A stretch of 20,927 nucleotides of DNA from positions 1-20,927 of the IMG/VR virus record IMGVR_UViG_3300035204_000113. One strand, given 5' to 3'. The position numbers and the translations under genes were made by a program. Below the pieces are notes generated by a model that was not told where the DNA came from, made no database searches, and saw only the letters and a program-made list of their open reading frames with translations. The stretch is from a virus. The first letter of the stretch is position 1. The number at the start of each line of letters is the position of its first letter. This document shows, in pieces, positions 1 through 7,567 of this stretch.

Positions 1-2656
1 TACTATCTTGAGCTGGAGCAACAGCTGCACATCTAAAGTTCTTGGGTAAATAACCAGCAGCGTGGATAGAAACCTCCGTTGCGTTGTTTACCGAAGTACC
101 AGCCGAAGAGTTATAAAGGTATAGTCTCTCGTCATCGAACCAGTAAATCTGAGTCCCAAGAACCAAGGGCTCAACAATGCTCGAAGCTGAGTAGAATGAT
201 GTTGGAGCCAACTCAGCAGTTGTCGGAGAGATAATATTGTTTGAGCCCTGTAATTCATATTGTGTTTCTCCTCCCGTATTAATGAACATGAAATCATCGA
301 ACGGTATCATAAAATTAATTCTAGTATACTTCCCTGAGGAGGCACGAATATCAATAGGATCATCGTTAGTGAGGTTATTTGGATCATCTAACCAAAGATT
401 AAACCAGTCGTTGTTTCTGGAACTAAAAACCATATCATCAACAGAAAACCAAAGACGTTCTCTCCAGAAAGCGATATCCGAAATGTGTCTCCCTCTAATC
501 CTGTTATCACTATCGGGTTGAAAGGCTTGAGGACCGGGGTTGTTTTTGTCATTCCCCGCTTCTCTAGGCTTCCAGTCTGGGTATTCGACAGACCATGAAT
601 TATTCCCTGTATTAATGACCAAGAAGGGAAGAGAAGCCTCGTATAAAACAGAATGTTCGTCTTCCGCTCTTACTCTGTCATAGTGAGGGATAGTAGTATT
701 CGATGTACATCTATAAAATCCTTGTGGAAATGTTAAGAATCCCTTACGACAATACCAGACTTTACCAAAGCCTTCGAGATTTCCTAGACCCGTTCTCTCG
801 TATAAGAACTTGGTAGCTTCCTCTTCTCCATTTACTCGATTAACGTCATCACCTTCCGGTGGAATCTCAATAGCATCAAAGCTTGAAATGTTTTGACCTA
901 ACTCCCTTTCGAAAATATCTGCCGACACTTCTTTATTGTCTCGGACAGGAGTATGCATGCTGATATCATACAGAATTCCTAATCGCTGGCCTATATTTCC
1001 GCTAAGAACCTCTTCAATTTTAAGAGGTAGTGTTCCTTCGACTCCTCCGACAGCGTCTCCATTAGAGCCATAGACCAAGAACATACCATCCTTAGTGCTG
1101 TTAAGAGTGAGAGTATATTTATCGTCGCTATCGTCTTGTAAATTATATCTTAATTGTCCCCAATTATCCCCAGACAAAGCATATGTATTATTTCCGCCGT
1201 CGTGATCATAAACTTTAACCGACTCACTTATTGCTCCGCCGAAAGAATCTACAGGAGCAGTCGACGAATCGTAGTCTCCTGCTACGCCTGTGTCAGCCCC
1301 ATCATTTGAGTTATCAGCGTCTGATAAGTATGGTTGTAAGTTCTTCCCTAATTTTCTTGCGGCATCGAAGACTGAGTTTGTCCCACTAAATCCTAAATGA
1401 GTTGCTGTATACCCGTTACCATCAAAAATCTGCACGATGTCTGTGCCTACGTCCAGCTTAATTTTACCTGTAGGCTTAGAGTTGCTGTCAAGCTCTAATG
1501 AAAACGGATTAGTTGTCCCAATAAAAGTATCGATGTCTATAGCAGGATCAGGCGGCTCTCCAGTAGAAGTCTCCGTTGTATCTACCATCATTGAATTGAG
1601 GGCGGTAATTAAACTATCTAAATCAGTAACACTTTCTTGGGAAAGTCTACATTCCCCAATACCATATGTACTGGCTGTGTCTCCCGCAAGGACATTCATC
1701 TCAAAATCTGAGATACTAATCGTGCCGTTGCCATCTGCTCCTTTAAAAAGAGTGATTGGGTGGGTTCCAGAACAACCTCCGACCGGCTCGTTCTGATCGT
1801 TAGCGGGAACAAAAGCTCCGCCCATGACGTAATCACCAGTCTCGTCTGAGGCAGCGGCGATTCGATAGGTCAGCTTCTTACCTAACTCATGCGTACTTGG
1901 ACTATTTCCCCCACTGTTGTTTGAGTCTTCTGACATGTCTGCCCAAGTCCAAGTAGTAGTTGGTACTTCTTTATTTAGGACCATCATAGCATTACCGAAG
2001 AACGTAGCTTTTAAGCAGTCTCTGGCTGCCTTACCTTCGGGATTCCATTTAACATATTCCCAGACATCATCAATCCTAGTATTTGCCCAAGGGATATCAT
2101 CGGGATTGTCTCCTTCAGCTTCATTATTGGGATAGTACATGTCGATGTCTGTATAATCAGGATACCCTGAAGCACTTCCATCCATTTTGTTCCAGTTCAT
2201 TTCTTGATTATAATCACTGGTCCCTTGAAAGACCCGCTCAATAATACAATCTCCGGTACGAACCTTTTGGCTTTCTGCCATCGGACTACTTGCGTTTGGA
2301 GTAGTCTCCAAACCAACGTCCATAAACTTAAAGATCCTGATAAGGTCTTCTGAACCATGTGCTACGCTTCTGTCAATGATAATGATATATCTTTCATTAA
2401 TATTCTTATCAAAAAAGAAGTAAGCTACATCATCTACAGGAGTTGTTGCAACATCACTAATGAACAAGGAATTATCAAGGAATCCACCAGCTCCGCCACC
2501 GTGAATAAATTCTAATGGAGGTCTCTTTTCTGCGGACCTTTCTAAGGTAAGGATTGCGTTTTCTATGTTCTGTAATTCTGAGGTTAATCTCTTGGAACTA
2601 GGCTGCCTAGCGACACCGCTAAACAGATTCATAATCGGAACCCTTACTGTTGCCAT
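1..2656 (-). CDS. Tail tubular protein B (T7 gp12-like nozzle), 3' end cut by window edge
   Basis: This is the tail nozzle protein that sits below tail tube A and closes the podovirus tail tip. The frame is open from the ATG at 2656 to the left edge, so 885 codons are present and the C-terminus is missing. The N-terminus carries the family pattern: an MNLFSGVARQPS segment, then a QNIENAILTLERSAEKRPPLEFI-like stretch with the 'KRPP' signature. Near residues 725-770 a WRERLWFS...VFSSRNNDWFNLW block matches the conserved gp12 region. T7 gp12 is about 794 aa, so this one is longer, apparently by an Asp/Gly/Asn-rich middle (about residues 180-500). That middle holds an EF-hand-like loop (306-317) and a DADNSNDGAD stretch near 445-460. 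The ribosome site AAGGAG lies 7 nt before the ATG, overlapping the end of tail tube A. Naming is by motif reading, not by database search. Confidence 0.88.
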   Translation of the reverse strand, partial: MATVRVPIMNLFSGVARQPSSKRLTSELQNIENAILTLERSAEKRPPLEFIHGGGAGGFLDNSLFISDVATTPVDDVAYFFFDKNINERYIIIIDRSVAHGSEDLIRIFKFMDVGLETTPNASSPMAESQKVRTGDCIIERVFQGTSDYNQEMNWNKMDGSASGYPDYTDIDMYYPNNEAEGDNPDDIPWANTRIDDVWEYVKWNPEGKAARDCLKATFFGNAMMVLNKEVPTTTWTWADMSEDSNNSGGNSPSTHELGKKLTYRIAAASDETGDYVMGGAFVPANDQNEPVGGCSGTHPITLFKGADGNGTISISDFEMNVLAGDTASTYGIGECRLSQESVTDLDSLITALNSMMVDTTETSTGEPPDPAIDIDTFIGTTNPFSLELDSNSKPTGKIKLDVGTDIVQIFDGNGYTATHLGFSGTNSVFDAARKLGKNLQPYLSDADNSNDGADTGVAGDYDSSTAPVDSFGGAISESVKVYDHDGGNNTYALSGDNWGQLRYNLQDDSDDKYTLTLNSTKDGMFLVYGSNGDAVGGVEGTLPLKIEEVLSGNIGQRLGILYDISMHTPVRDNKEVSADIFERELGQNISSFDAIEIPPEGDDVNRVNGEEEATKFLYERTGLGNLEGFGKVWYCRKGFLTFPQGFYRCTSNTTIPHYDRVRAEDEHSVLYEASLPFLVINTGNNSWSVEYPDWKPREAGNDKNNPGPQAFQPDSDNRIRGRHISDIAFWRERLWFSVDDMVFSSRNNDWFNLWLDDPNNLTNDDPIDIRASSGKYTRINFMIPFDDFMFINTGGETQYELQGSNNIISPTTAELAPTSFYSASSIVEPLVLGTQIYWFDDERLYLYNSSAGTSVNNATEVSIHAAGYLPKNFRCAAVAPAQDS

Positions 2657-2659
2657 TAG

Positions 2660-2797
2660 TTACTCCTTACCAATTAGTACTTCGCACTGAACTTGTTCTA
2701 CCTCTCCACCGATGTCGTTGACCCGCTCTCCTAATAGAAGAATCTCCCCCGATAAAGATATTCCGTTGTTTGTGAGCAATGTCAGAAGCCCGAGCAC
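2660..2797 (-). CDS. Candidate overlapping +1-frame ORF at the end of tail tube A
   Basis: A 45-codon frame (possible GTG start at 2797, stop TAA at 2660-2662) overlaps the tail tube A end. Its last 28 codons read GEILLLGERVNDIGGE followed by VEQVQCEVLIGKE. More than half of these codons start with G, a bias typical of true coding frames, while the annotated frame over the same bases is rich in AGA/AGG/CGN Arg and Ser codons. It could be (a) the real C-terminus of tail tube A if one G of the G5 run (2746-2750) is skipped or is an assembly error, (b) a small independent gene, or (c) chance. No strong ribosome site precedes the GTG. I see no known family. Confidence 0.3.
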   Translation of the reverse strand: MLGLLTLLTNNGISLSGEILLLGERVNDIGGEVEQVQCEVLIGKE

Positions 2798-3401
2798 GCA
2801 TACGGCTCAGTTGTTCCTTCTGTGCTAGAACCTTATCCACCTCGCTATCTCCTGTAGTCAACACTTGATATTCTCTTCCGGCTCTATCAGCAATACCTTG
2901 TTGAATAGGAGTAGACATATCATTCCACGAAAGCTGAATCCTTTCTAGGACTGTGTACTTTCCGTTGTTGTGAGTAGGAACCTCCCATGCACTAGTATCT
3001 TCAATAATATTGTAGAGAATAGGTTTATAATTAGGGTTGCCTCCGGATTGTCCTGAATCATGTCGGATAATAGACATAATTAATTGCTGAGGCCTGCCAT
3101 CGACGCTATAAGATGTCCAATGATTACTAAGTAATTCAGCATAGATAGTTGATCCGTCTGTGTTTGAGGTCGTTCCTTGTTTCAAAACAATTTTATTATC
3201 ATCGCTGGAATCAGGAGCATAATAAGTAACTAACTCATTCTCAGCAATTCCTCTAAGTTGCCAATCACGGGTAACTTGGTCTAACATAAACTCTGCAACA
3301 GACGTATCTACGCCTGAATCTGTAGTTAAATCATTGACCATAGTTTCCCCGGAAGCAAGAAGCATTTGGTTTACTGCATCCTGTTTTAATAAAGCTCCCA
3401 T
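2667..3401 (-). CDS. Tail tubular protein A (T7 gp11-like)
   Basis: 244 aa; the adaptor ring between portal and nozzle. The N-terminal half has the typical helix pair: a QMLLASGET...NDLTT opening followed by VAEFMLDQVTRDWQLRGIAENE (about residues 35-57), the family's 'L..V.R..Q..G' pattern. The conserved C-terminal helix IQQGIADRAGREYQ (165-178) through VDKVLAQKEQLSRMRARASDIAHKQRNIF (188-216) is also present. T7 gp11 is 196 aa, so this is somewhat longer. The start has AAGGAG 6 nt upstream. The last 28 residues are unusually Arg/Ser-rich, and the +1 frame over the same bases reads more like protein (see findings), so the C-terminus may be affected by a frameshift or a one-base error in a G5 run. 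The gene lies directly downstream of the capsid terminator, so its message must come from read-through or another promoter. Confidence 0.88.
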   Translation of the reverse strand: MGALLKQDAVNQMLLASGETMVNDLTTDSGVDTSVAEFMLDQVTRDWQLRGIAENELVTYYAPDSSDDNKIVLKQGTTSNTDGSTIYAELLSNHWTSYSVDGRPQQLIMSIIRHDSGQSGGNPNYKPILYNIIEDTSAWEVPTHNNGKYTVLERIQLSWNDMSTPIQQGIADRAGREYQVLTTGDSEVDKVLAQKEQLSRMRARASDIAHKQRNIFIGGDSSIRRAGQRHRWRGRTSSVRSTNW

Positions 3402-3451
3402 AATTTCTCCTTAGTTTTAAAATGATTAGCAAGTAGGGGTGGAAGATATAC

Positions 3452-3466
3452 GGATCACCTCCTTTC
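3452..3466 (-). promoter_or_regulatory. 15-nt perfect complement of a 16S rRNA 3' tail (super Shine-Dalgarno without adjacent start)
   Basis: The message strand reads GAAAGGAGGTGATCC, the exact complement of a 16S tail GGATCACCTCCTTTC. No ATG, GTG or TTG with a useful reading frame follows at normal spacing. The next gene (tail tube A) has its own AAGGAG 6 nt before its ATG, about 50 nt further on. The site immediately follows the U-tract of the capsid terminator. It may be a ribosome standby or anchor site for tail tube A, or a relic of a lost small gene. Confidence 0.5.
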
Positions 3467-3506
3467 AAAAAAATGCCCCTTGCCCCCCAAGAGGAGGACA
3501 AGGGGC
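3467..3506 (-). terminator. Strong rho-independent terminator after the capsid gene
   Basis: On the minus strand the arms 3506-3493 and 3488-3475 form a 14-bp continuous stem (GCCCCTTG plus TCCTCC against GGGGGG plus CAAGGGGC, with two G-U pairs). It closes a TCTT tetraloop and is followed after one A by seven T (3473-3467). It lies 27 nt after the capsid stop, the same place as T7 T-phi after gene 10. It probably limits late transcription beyond the capsid, keeping capsid messages more abundant than tail messages. Confidence 0.9.
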
Positions 3507-3532
3507 TTAAGTTGTAGCTCGCTAATTAACTA

Positions 3533-4747
3533 TCAGTTAATAAGCATAGCACCAGCGCACTCTGAGCGGAGCACATCGCCACCCTTGAAGGTGGATGCGA
3601 CCGTAAAGTGCGTGTTGCGTCGAACATCTTCGACGCTATCGACCTTCATGCCCTGAAGCGTGAGGCGTGCGACGGCCTCAGGCTGCCAAATAAGAGCAGC
3701 CAAAGCACTCATGTCCAGATTGTAACGACTGTCACCAATCGAAGCACCTGACGCAGAGTAGTCCGTCTTGAAGCCACCGTGGTTGGTCTTCATGATAGTA
3801 CATCCCTGATAAGTCAGGGTGTCAGTAATACCGTGCATGCCCATAGTAAGGGGAGCACCAAGACCGCCCATATCCGTAGCACCACCGCCGAAGAACGGAT
3901 GACCCCCGCCATTATTGAAGTCAGTGTTATCTCTTGCGATGTTCAGCGAACGGATGTCAGCGAAAGCCTGCGGAGAAACCGCACAGATAACGCCTTCAGT
4001 AGGAGCATTGATCTCCTGCAAGTGAACGAAGAAGCCTTCGATATCCTCAAGGAGACCGAGAGCTGCATCAGTTCTATTGGCAGTCGTAGCTGAAGCAAGA
4101 CCGAGATTGTTATAGTCAAAGCCACGGTCTACACCAGTTGCACCGTTACCGCCGTTGCCTTCACCAGCACCGTCGCCAGTGTAAACCTGACCACCAGTGA
4201 GGTCTTCTTCGCCACCGGATGCATCAGCATCCTTACGAGGACGGCCCGATCTAGTAAGAGCATCGCCAGTTAAGGCACAAGCACTCTTAGCAATCAAAGC
4301 AGCAATCTGCTTATCACTGGTGTTAGCCAGAGTCATGCCAGTCTGACGCGCCATCTCTGAGCGGTACTCCCATTGGGAGATCATCAGGTCGGGGTTGTCA
4401 AGCTCGAAGTGAGCCGCCATCGGACGGTCATCGAGCGTCACTGCGATGGAGGTCGAAGGACCGCCGCCGCCAGTGAGTTCCTCACCAGCACCCCACTGAG
4501 GCTTAAGACCAACAGTACCCGTCATTGGGAACTTGATGGACGTACCGTCAGTGATTGTTCGGTGAGTCACATGGGGTTCAAAAGAAATGTACTGGTCATA
4601 AGCGTTGAGGACTTCGCCCGCCCAAACCTGAAGCCACAAGTTTGAACTTGCAGCCCCAACGTTAGGAACGTTTGAAAGCGTGTTTTCACGATCAACGCCA
4701 GTAAGACCAGAGTGAAGAGTTCCACCACTAGGAAAGAAAGTAGCCAT
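3533..4747 (-). CDS. Major capsid protein (T7 gp10-like, HK97 fold expected)
   Basis: 404 aa; forms the icosahedral shell on the scaffold. The N-terminal arm (1-35) leads to the LWLQVWAGEVLNAYDQ helix and a FEPHVTHRTITDGTSIKFP segment (57-74), corresponding to the T7-type 'G.s.kFP..G' strand. The C-terminal part LAALIWQPEAVARLTLQG (349-366) through STFKGGDVLRSECAGA (385-400) is the usual end of this family. A Gly/Asp-rich insertion of about 30 residues (177-206) and a second Gly-rich stretch (279-297) probably form exposed loops. The gene is visibly richer in G/C-ending codons than its neighbours, fitting high expression. The start has AAGGAGT 7 nt upstream. Upstream is the scaffold gene and downstream a strong terminator. 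No slippery site for a 10B-type extension was seen near the stop. Confidence 0.93.
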   Translation of the reverse strand: MATFFPSGGTLHSGLTGVDRENTLSNVPNVGAASSNLWLQVWAGEVLNAYDQYISFEPHVTHRTITDGTSIKFPMTGTVGLKPQWGAGEELTGGGGPSTSIAVTLDDRPMAAHFELDNPDLMISQWEYRSEMARQTGMTLANTSDKQIAALIAKSACALTGDALTRSGRPRKDADASGGEEDLTGGQVYTGDGAGEGNGGNGATGVDRGFDYNNLGLASATTANRTDAALGLLEDIEGFFVHLQEINAPTEGVICAVSPQAFADIRSLNIARDNTDFNNGGGHPFFGGGATDMGGLGAPLTMGMHGITDTLTYQGCTIMKTNHGGFKTDYSASGASIGDSRYNLDMSALAALIWQPEAVARLTLQGMKVDSVEDVRRNTHFTVASTFKGGDVLRSECAGAMLIN

Positions 4748-4795
4748 TTAAGTTACTCCTTATTGTCTTAAAGGTTAAAAATAAAATTGATCGCC

Positions 4796-4912
4796 TCAAC
4801 CTACGATAGGATTGTTCTTTACAGAGTCCATCTCTTTAGGCGGAAAGGTTATTATCTTTTTACCAAGGCTCCATGAGAGCGGGTTATTAATAATAGCTTT
4901 CCAATAGGCCAA
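4796..4912 (-). CDS. Small +1-frame ORF between scaffold and capsid (uncertain)
   Basis: The 166 bp between scaffold and capsid are not empty. A frame +1 to the scaffold runs on past the scaffold stop for about 40 codons and looks like protein: PDLAYWKAIINNPLSWSL followed by GKKIITFPPKEMDSVKNNP. It has two Trp and many G/A-starting codons. As a separate gene it could start at TTG 4912, directly after the scaffold TGA (38 aa), but no ribosome site is visible. As an extension it would need a +1 shift near the scaffold stop (ACC TGA T). An indel in the assembly is the third option. I recognise no family. Confidence 0.35.
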   Translation of the reverse strand: MAYWKAIINNPLSWSLGKKIITFPPKEMDSVKNNPIVG

Positions 4913-4913
4913 A

Positions 4914-5840
4914 TCAGGTACGATACCCGTACTGATTCGTTGCGATAATCCTTGCATCAACAGACTGACGAAACTTAGCGTCAGTTTTATAACGAGGATT
5001 CCGCTGATCCGCAAACATCTCCTGATTAGAAGCATACGGCGTAACACCATCGTAGGCATTCGCTGTTGCGGTTCGATTCGGAGTAGCTCCGGGTTCACGA
5101 CCCCTCGCTACCGAGACATTATCCGAAGTCTCGTATCGGGCTTTAAGCCCTAGGATTGCCGTCTTGTAGCCCGGACCTGCTAGCTGGCCGTTGACTGCTT
5201 GACGTTCATCATCTGATAAATTAGTACCTGCCCACTCCATAATCTTATTTAGCTCTTGCTGACCTCCGACTAGACCGGCAGCATTCTCAACATTCTGTTG
5301 ATGTATTGTAGCTCGTTGAGTCATATAGTCATCAATAATCTTATCATCTACATTAAGCCGCATCTTAATTGTATTTCGCAGAGCATCAGGAACTTCGCCG
5401 TTGTTGGCATCAATCATGTTACCCCAATCATTCCATTCACCTACAGATACTTCTTGAGGAGGCTCAAGATCTGTAGTCTTTACATCGCTTTCAGCCTGTT
5501 CAGACGGTGCTGAAATCTTCAGGGTCTCTACATTTTCAGGTTCGGCTTCTGGCTGAGGTGTTTCTTCTGAAGTATTAGGATTATAGTTAGGATTCTCCGC
5601 ACCATTTTCAGCATACTGCTTCTTGAGATCAGCAATCTCCTGCTGACCCTGAGTATACTGAGCCTGTGCATTCTTTAGAGAATCAAACCAAGCCCCAGCG
5701 TCTGTAAAGTTCTCAGGAATAGTTTCTCCTGATTCTTGGGTATACCTAATAAAGGCTTCTTTTTCTCTAGCCTGCTGAGCTTCCATTGGAGTGGGGTTTA
5801 GGGGTTGAGTATTTGTAACTTCTTGAGTTGGTTCGTTCAC
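4914..5840 (-). CDS. Capsid assembly scaffold protein (T7 gp9-like)
   Basis: 308 aa; an internal scaffold that guides capsid shell assembly and then leaves. The N-terminal third is acidic and rich in Gln, Pro, Asn and Glu (low complexity, about 1-130), typical of this family. The C-terminal signature is clear: VTPYASNQEMFADQRNPRYKTD (about 265-286) followed by KFRQSVDARI, the conserved 'M..DPRY..D..FR..V..R' motif that contacts capsid. The start is GTG at 5840, overlapping the TGA of the preceding 46-residue gene as GTGA, with GAGGAAATATAA upstream of it. T7 gp9 is 307 aa, so length agrees. The frame +1 to this gene stays open past the stop and reads like protein (see separate entry). Confidence 0.9.
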   Translation of the reverse strand: MNEPTQEVTNTQPLNPTPMEAQQAREKEAFIRYTQESGETIPENFTDAGAWFDSLKNAQAQYTQGQQEIADLKKQYAENGAENPNYNPNTSEETPQPEAEPENVETLKISAPSEQAESDVKTTDLEPPQEVSVGEWNDWGNMIDANNGEVPDALRNTIKMRLNVDDKIIDDYMTQRATIHQQNVENAAGLVGGQQELNKIMEWAGTNLSDDERQAVNGQLAGPGYKTAILGLKARYETSDNVSVARGREPGATPNRTATANAYDGVTPYASNQEMFADQRNPRYKTDAKFRQSVDARIIATNQYGYRT

Positions 5841-5977
5841 TTATATTTCCTCTTAGGGTTTTTAGCGGTTGTACGCTCATTAGTAACTAGCTTCTTACCG
5901 GTTCTTTTGGCGTATGCTTTAGCATCTGCGATGCCTTTCTTTGTATATGGAAATGTTCTACCACCTACTTCTGGCAT
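5837..5977 (-). CDS. Small basic protein between portal and scaffold (46 aa)
   Basis: An ATG at 5977 opens 46 codons: MPEVGGRTFPYTKKGIAD then AKAYAKRTGKKLVTNER and a Lys/Arg-rich tail ending at TGA 5837. TTAGGAGAAAG lies 7 nt upstream of the ATG, overlapping the portal stop. The end overlaps the scaffold GTG by 4 bp. About one third of residues are Lys or Arg. The 'FPYTKKG...AK.YAKKTGKK' layout recalls tiny basic proteins found beside portal genes in many marine phages, which have no assigned function. A role in head assembly or DNA packaging is a guess from position only. Confidence 0.8.
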   Translation of the reverse strand: MPEVGGRTFPYTKKGIADAKAYAKRTGKKLVTNERTTAKNPKRKYK

Positions 5978-5989
5978 TAAATCTTTCTC

Positions 5990-7567
5990 CTAACCGATGC
6001 CCATTTGCTGAGCAACCTGAGCAATACCTTGCCCACCAGTTTGTTCAATATCTTGTTGTGCAGCTTGAGCAGCCAAGCCTTGGGCTTGTTGTAGCATCCC
6101 CTGCTGGATCTGCTGCTGTTGTTGTTCTTCCTGAATCTTACGTTCTTGTTCCATGACTTCTTCTTCGCTCTTAACCCAGTTAGAGGAGTCAAAGCCCAAT
6201 GCAGTAATGAGAGCTCGTCCATATTCTTCCCACCTAAACATAGCCATAGCTTGTTCAGGAAGATTACGAACCATCTCACCCATTTGCATTAGCTTCTGAA
6301 GATCAGAGTCTCTGCTTAGAGACTGGAGCCCAGTAACAATCTCAACTGTTAGTAGACCCTCCTCTGTAAATTGCTGCTCTAATCTATCGTCGACTAACTC
6401 TTCTGATAACATTAAGAAGATTGTTCTTTCAACAATAGGAACTAATAGATTTCTTGAGATAGCGGAGAATGCTCCACCTAAAACCTGTTCCAATTCCTGA
6501 CCAACCATTCTAACAGCGGTCGCCGTCACACGATCTCCTGAAGGAATGGCGGAACTATTAAGTAAGAAACCGTTTCCTACTTCTTTTCGTAAGGTTTCCA
6601 CGGCTGTAGCTGCGGCTTGGATTTGTGGATTCATGGTTTGAGAAGGAGACATCACAAATAAATCTTGTTGTCTGGCGGGAACCCACGAGCCGTTTGGGTA
6701 GCCATTGATATCATCAATTTCTGTAATACCGGCAGGGTCTACGCATAAGAAGAATGCACTACCCGCAGCCATACCTTCAATCAAGGCTTCAGTGTATGAC
6801 TCCAATGTAGCAATATCTCCGATCATATCTTCGCAGTGTGAGCGACCATAGTTTTCTCCAGCAATCTCGCTCCATCTAAGGGGAGTGAAGGGACAAATCT
6901 TATACTCACCTGTTTCAAAGACTTCATCGTTCTTCTCTTTAGTAACTTTCCACACATCACCTTCTTTTACAACACGATTGTACACCGTATCGTACCCACT
7001 TCTATCCTGCGGTCCAGTACCTTGGGTAAAATAATCATGGTTAATGTCTTCAGTAGACGGAACAAACTCAAGGAAGATAATCTCTAAGCATTCCCCGTTT
7101 ACATCTCTCTTTACAACATAATGATCAAGCCTGACTAACCTAAAAGAATAATCATCTTCCATAACAACAAGGACATCCCCGACAACAATCAGGTGTTGAA
7201 GGGCTTGAAAAATTACTTCCCTTAAGTTTTTAGAGGATAGCTTTCTGTGTACTTGATAGCTTAGGGAATCCAGATAATTCCAAACTTCAACCGACATTTC
7301 TGTCCCCATTTTACTAGAGAATGAAAAGAATGGTGCGTCATTAAGAGGCAACATAGCGGCTAAGATTCTACTAGCCATACTAGTCACACCTCTCGATGAT
7401 ACAGATGAGAATGTTTGATCTATCTGATCCTGTTCGGTCGATCCCTTTGGCGGCAATAAACTTGGTATAGTTAAAGAAGCGGCGTATCTAGCTCTCTGAA
7501 GTTTTGCCTCTCGTTTATTATCCATAAGACGGAATCGTTCAGCAACAGTCTCTTCAGATTTAGTCAT
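5990..7567 (-). CDS. Portal / head-tail connector protein (T7 gp8-like)
   Basis: 525 aa from ATG 7567; a GTG directly before it at 7570 is a less likely start because the GAGGG ribosome site abuts it. The protein forms the dodecameric ring at the capsid vertex through which DNA is packaged and the tail attaches. Features matching T7-type connectors include the N-terminal ERFRLMDNKREAKLQRARYAA helix, the GVTSMASRILAAMLPLNDAPFF segment (about 58-80), and the ...YGRSHCEDMIGDIATLESYTEAL region (about 240-262). A GFLLNSSAIPSGDRVTATAVRM block (about 333-354) precedes the long helix. The C-terminal 60 residues are extremely Gln-rich. T7 gp8 is 536 aa. The start overlaps the end of the preceding gene. 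Confidence 0.93.
   Translation of the reverse strand: MTKSEETVAERFRLMDNKREAKLQRARYAASLTIPSLLPPKGSTEQDQIDQTFSSVSSRGVTSMASRILAAMLPLNDAPFFSFSSKMGTEMSVEVWNYLDSLSYQVHRKLSSKNLREVIFQALQHLIVVGDVLVVMEDDYSFRLVRLDHYVVKRDVNGECLEIIFLEFVPSTEDINHDYFTQGTGPQDRSGYDTVYNRVVKEGDVWKVTKEKNDEVFETGEYKICPFTPLRWSEIAGENYGRSHCEDMIGDIATLESYTEALIEGMAAGSAFFLCVDPAGITEIDDINGYPNGSWVPARQQDLFVMSPSQTMNPQIQAAATAVETLRKEVGNGFLLNSSAIPSGDRVTATAVRMVGQELEQVLGGAFSAISRNLLVPIVERTIFLMLSEELVDDRLEQQFTEEGLLTVEIVTGLQSLSRDSDLQKLMQMGEMVRNLPEQAMAMFRWEEYGRALITALGFDSSNWVKSEEEVMEQERKIQEEQQQQQIQQGMLQQAQGLAAQAAQQDIEQTGGQGIAQVAQQMGIG

Noticed and set aside
1437-1796. Plus-strand ORF of 119 codons inside the tail nozzle gene.
   Set aside because: It is antisense to a well-supported gene, has no ribosome site and is Ser/Val-rich as expected for a mirror frame. 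Other plus-strand ORFs were rejected for the same reason.
3452-3466. The 16S-like segment as an attachment site (attP) in rrs.
   Set aside because: Only 15 bp match, no integrase is present, and known attP cores are usually longer and in tRNA genes; ribosome binding is the simpler reading.
4796-5098. 100-codon minus-strand ORF starting at ATG 5098 inside scaffold.
   Set aside because: The first 60 codons are an unlikely Leu/Arg-rich shadow of scaffold. Only the final part beyond the scaffold stop is protein-like and is reported separately.
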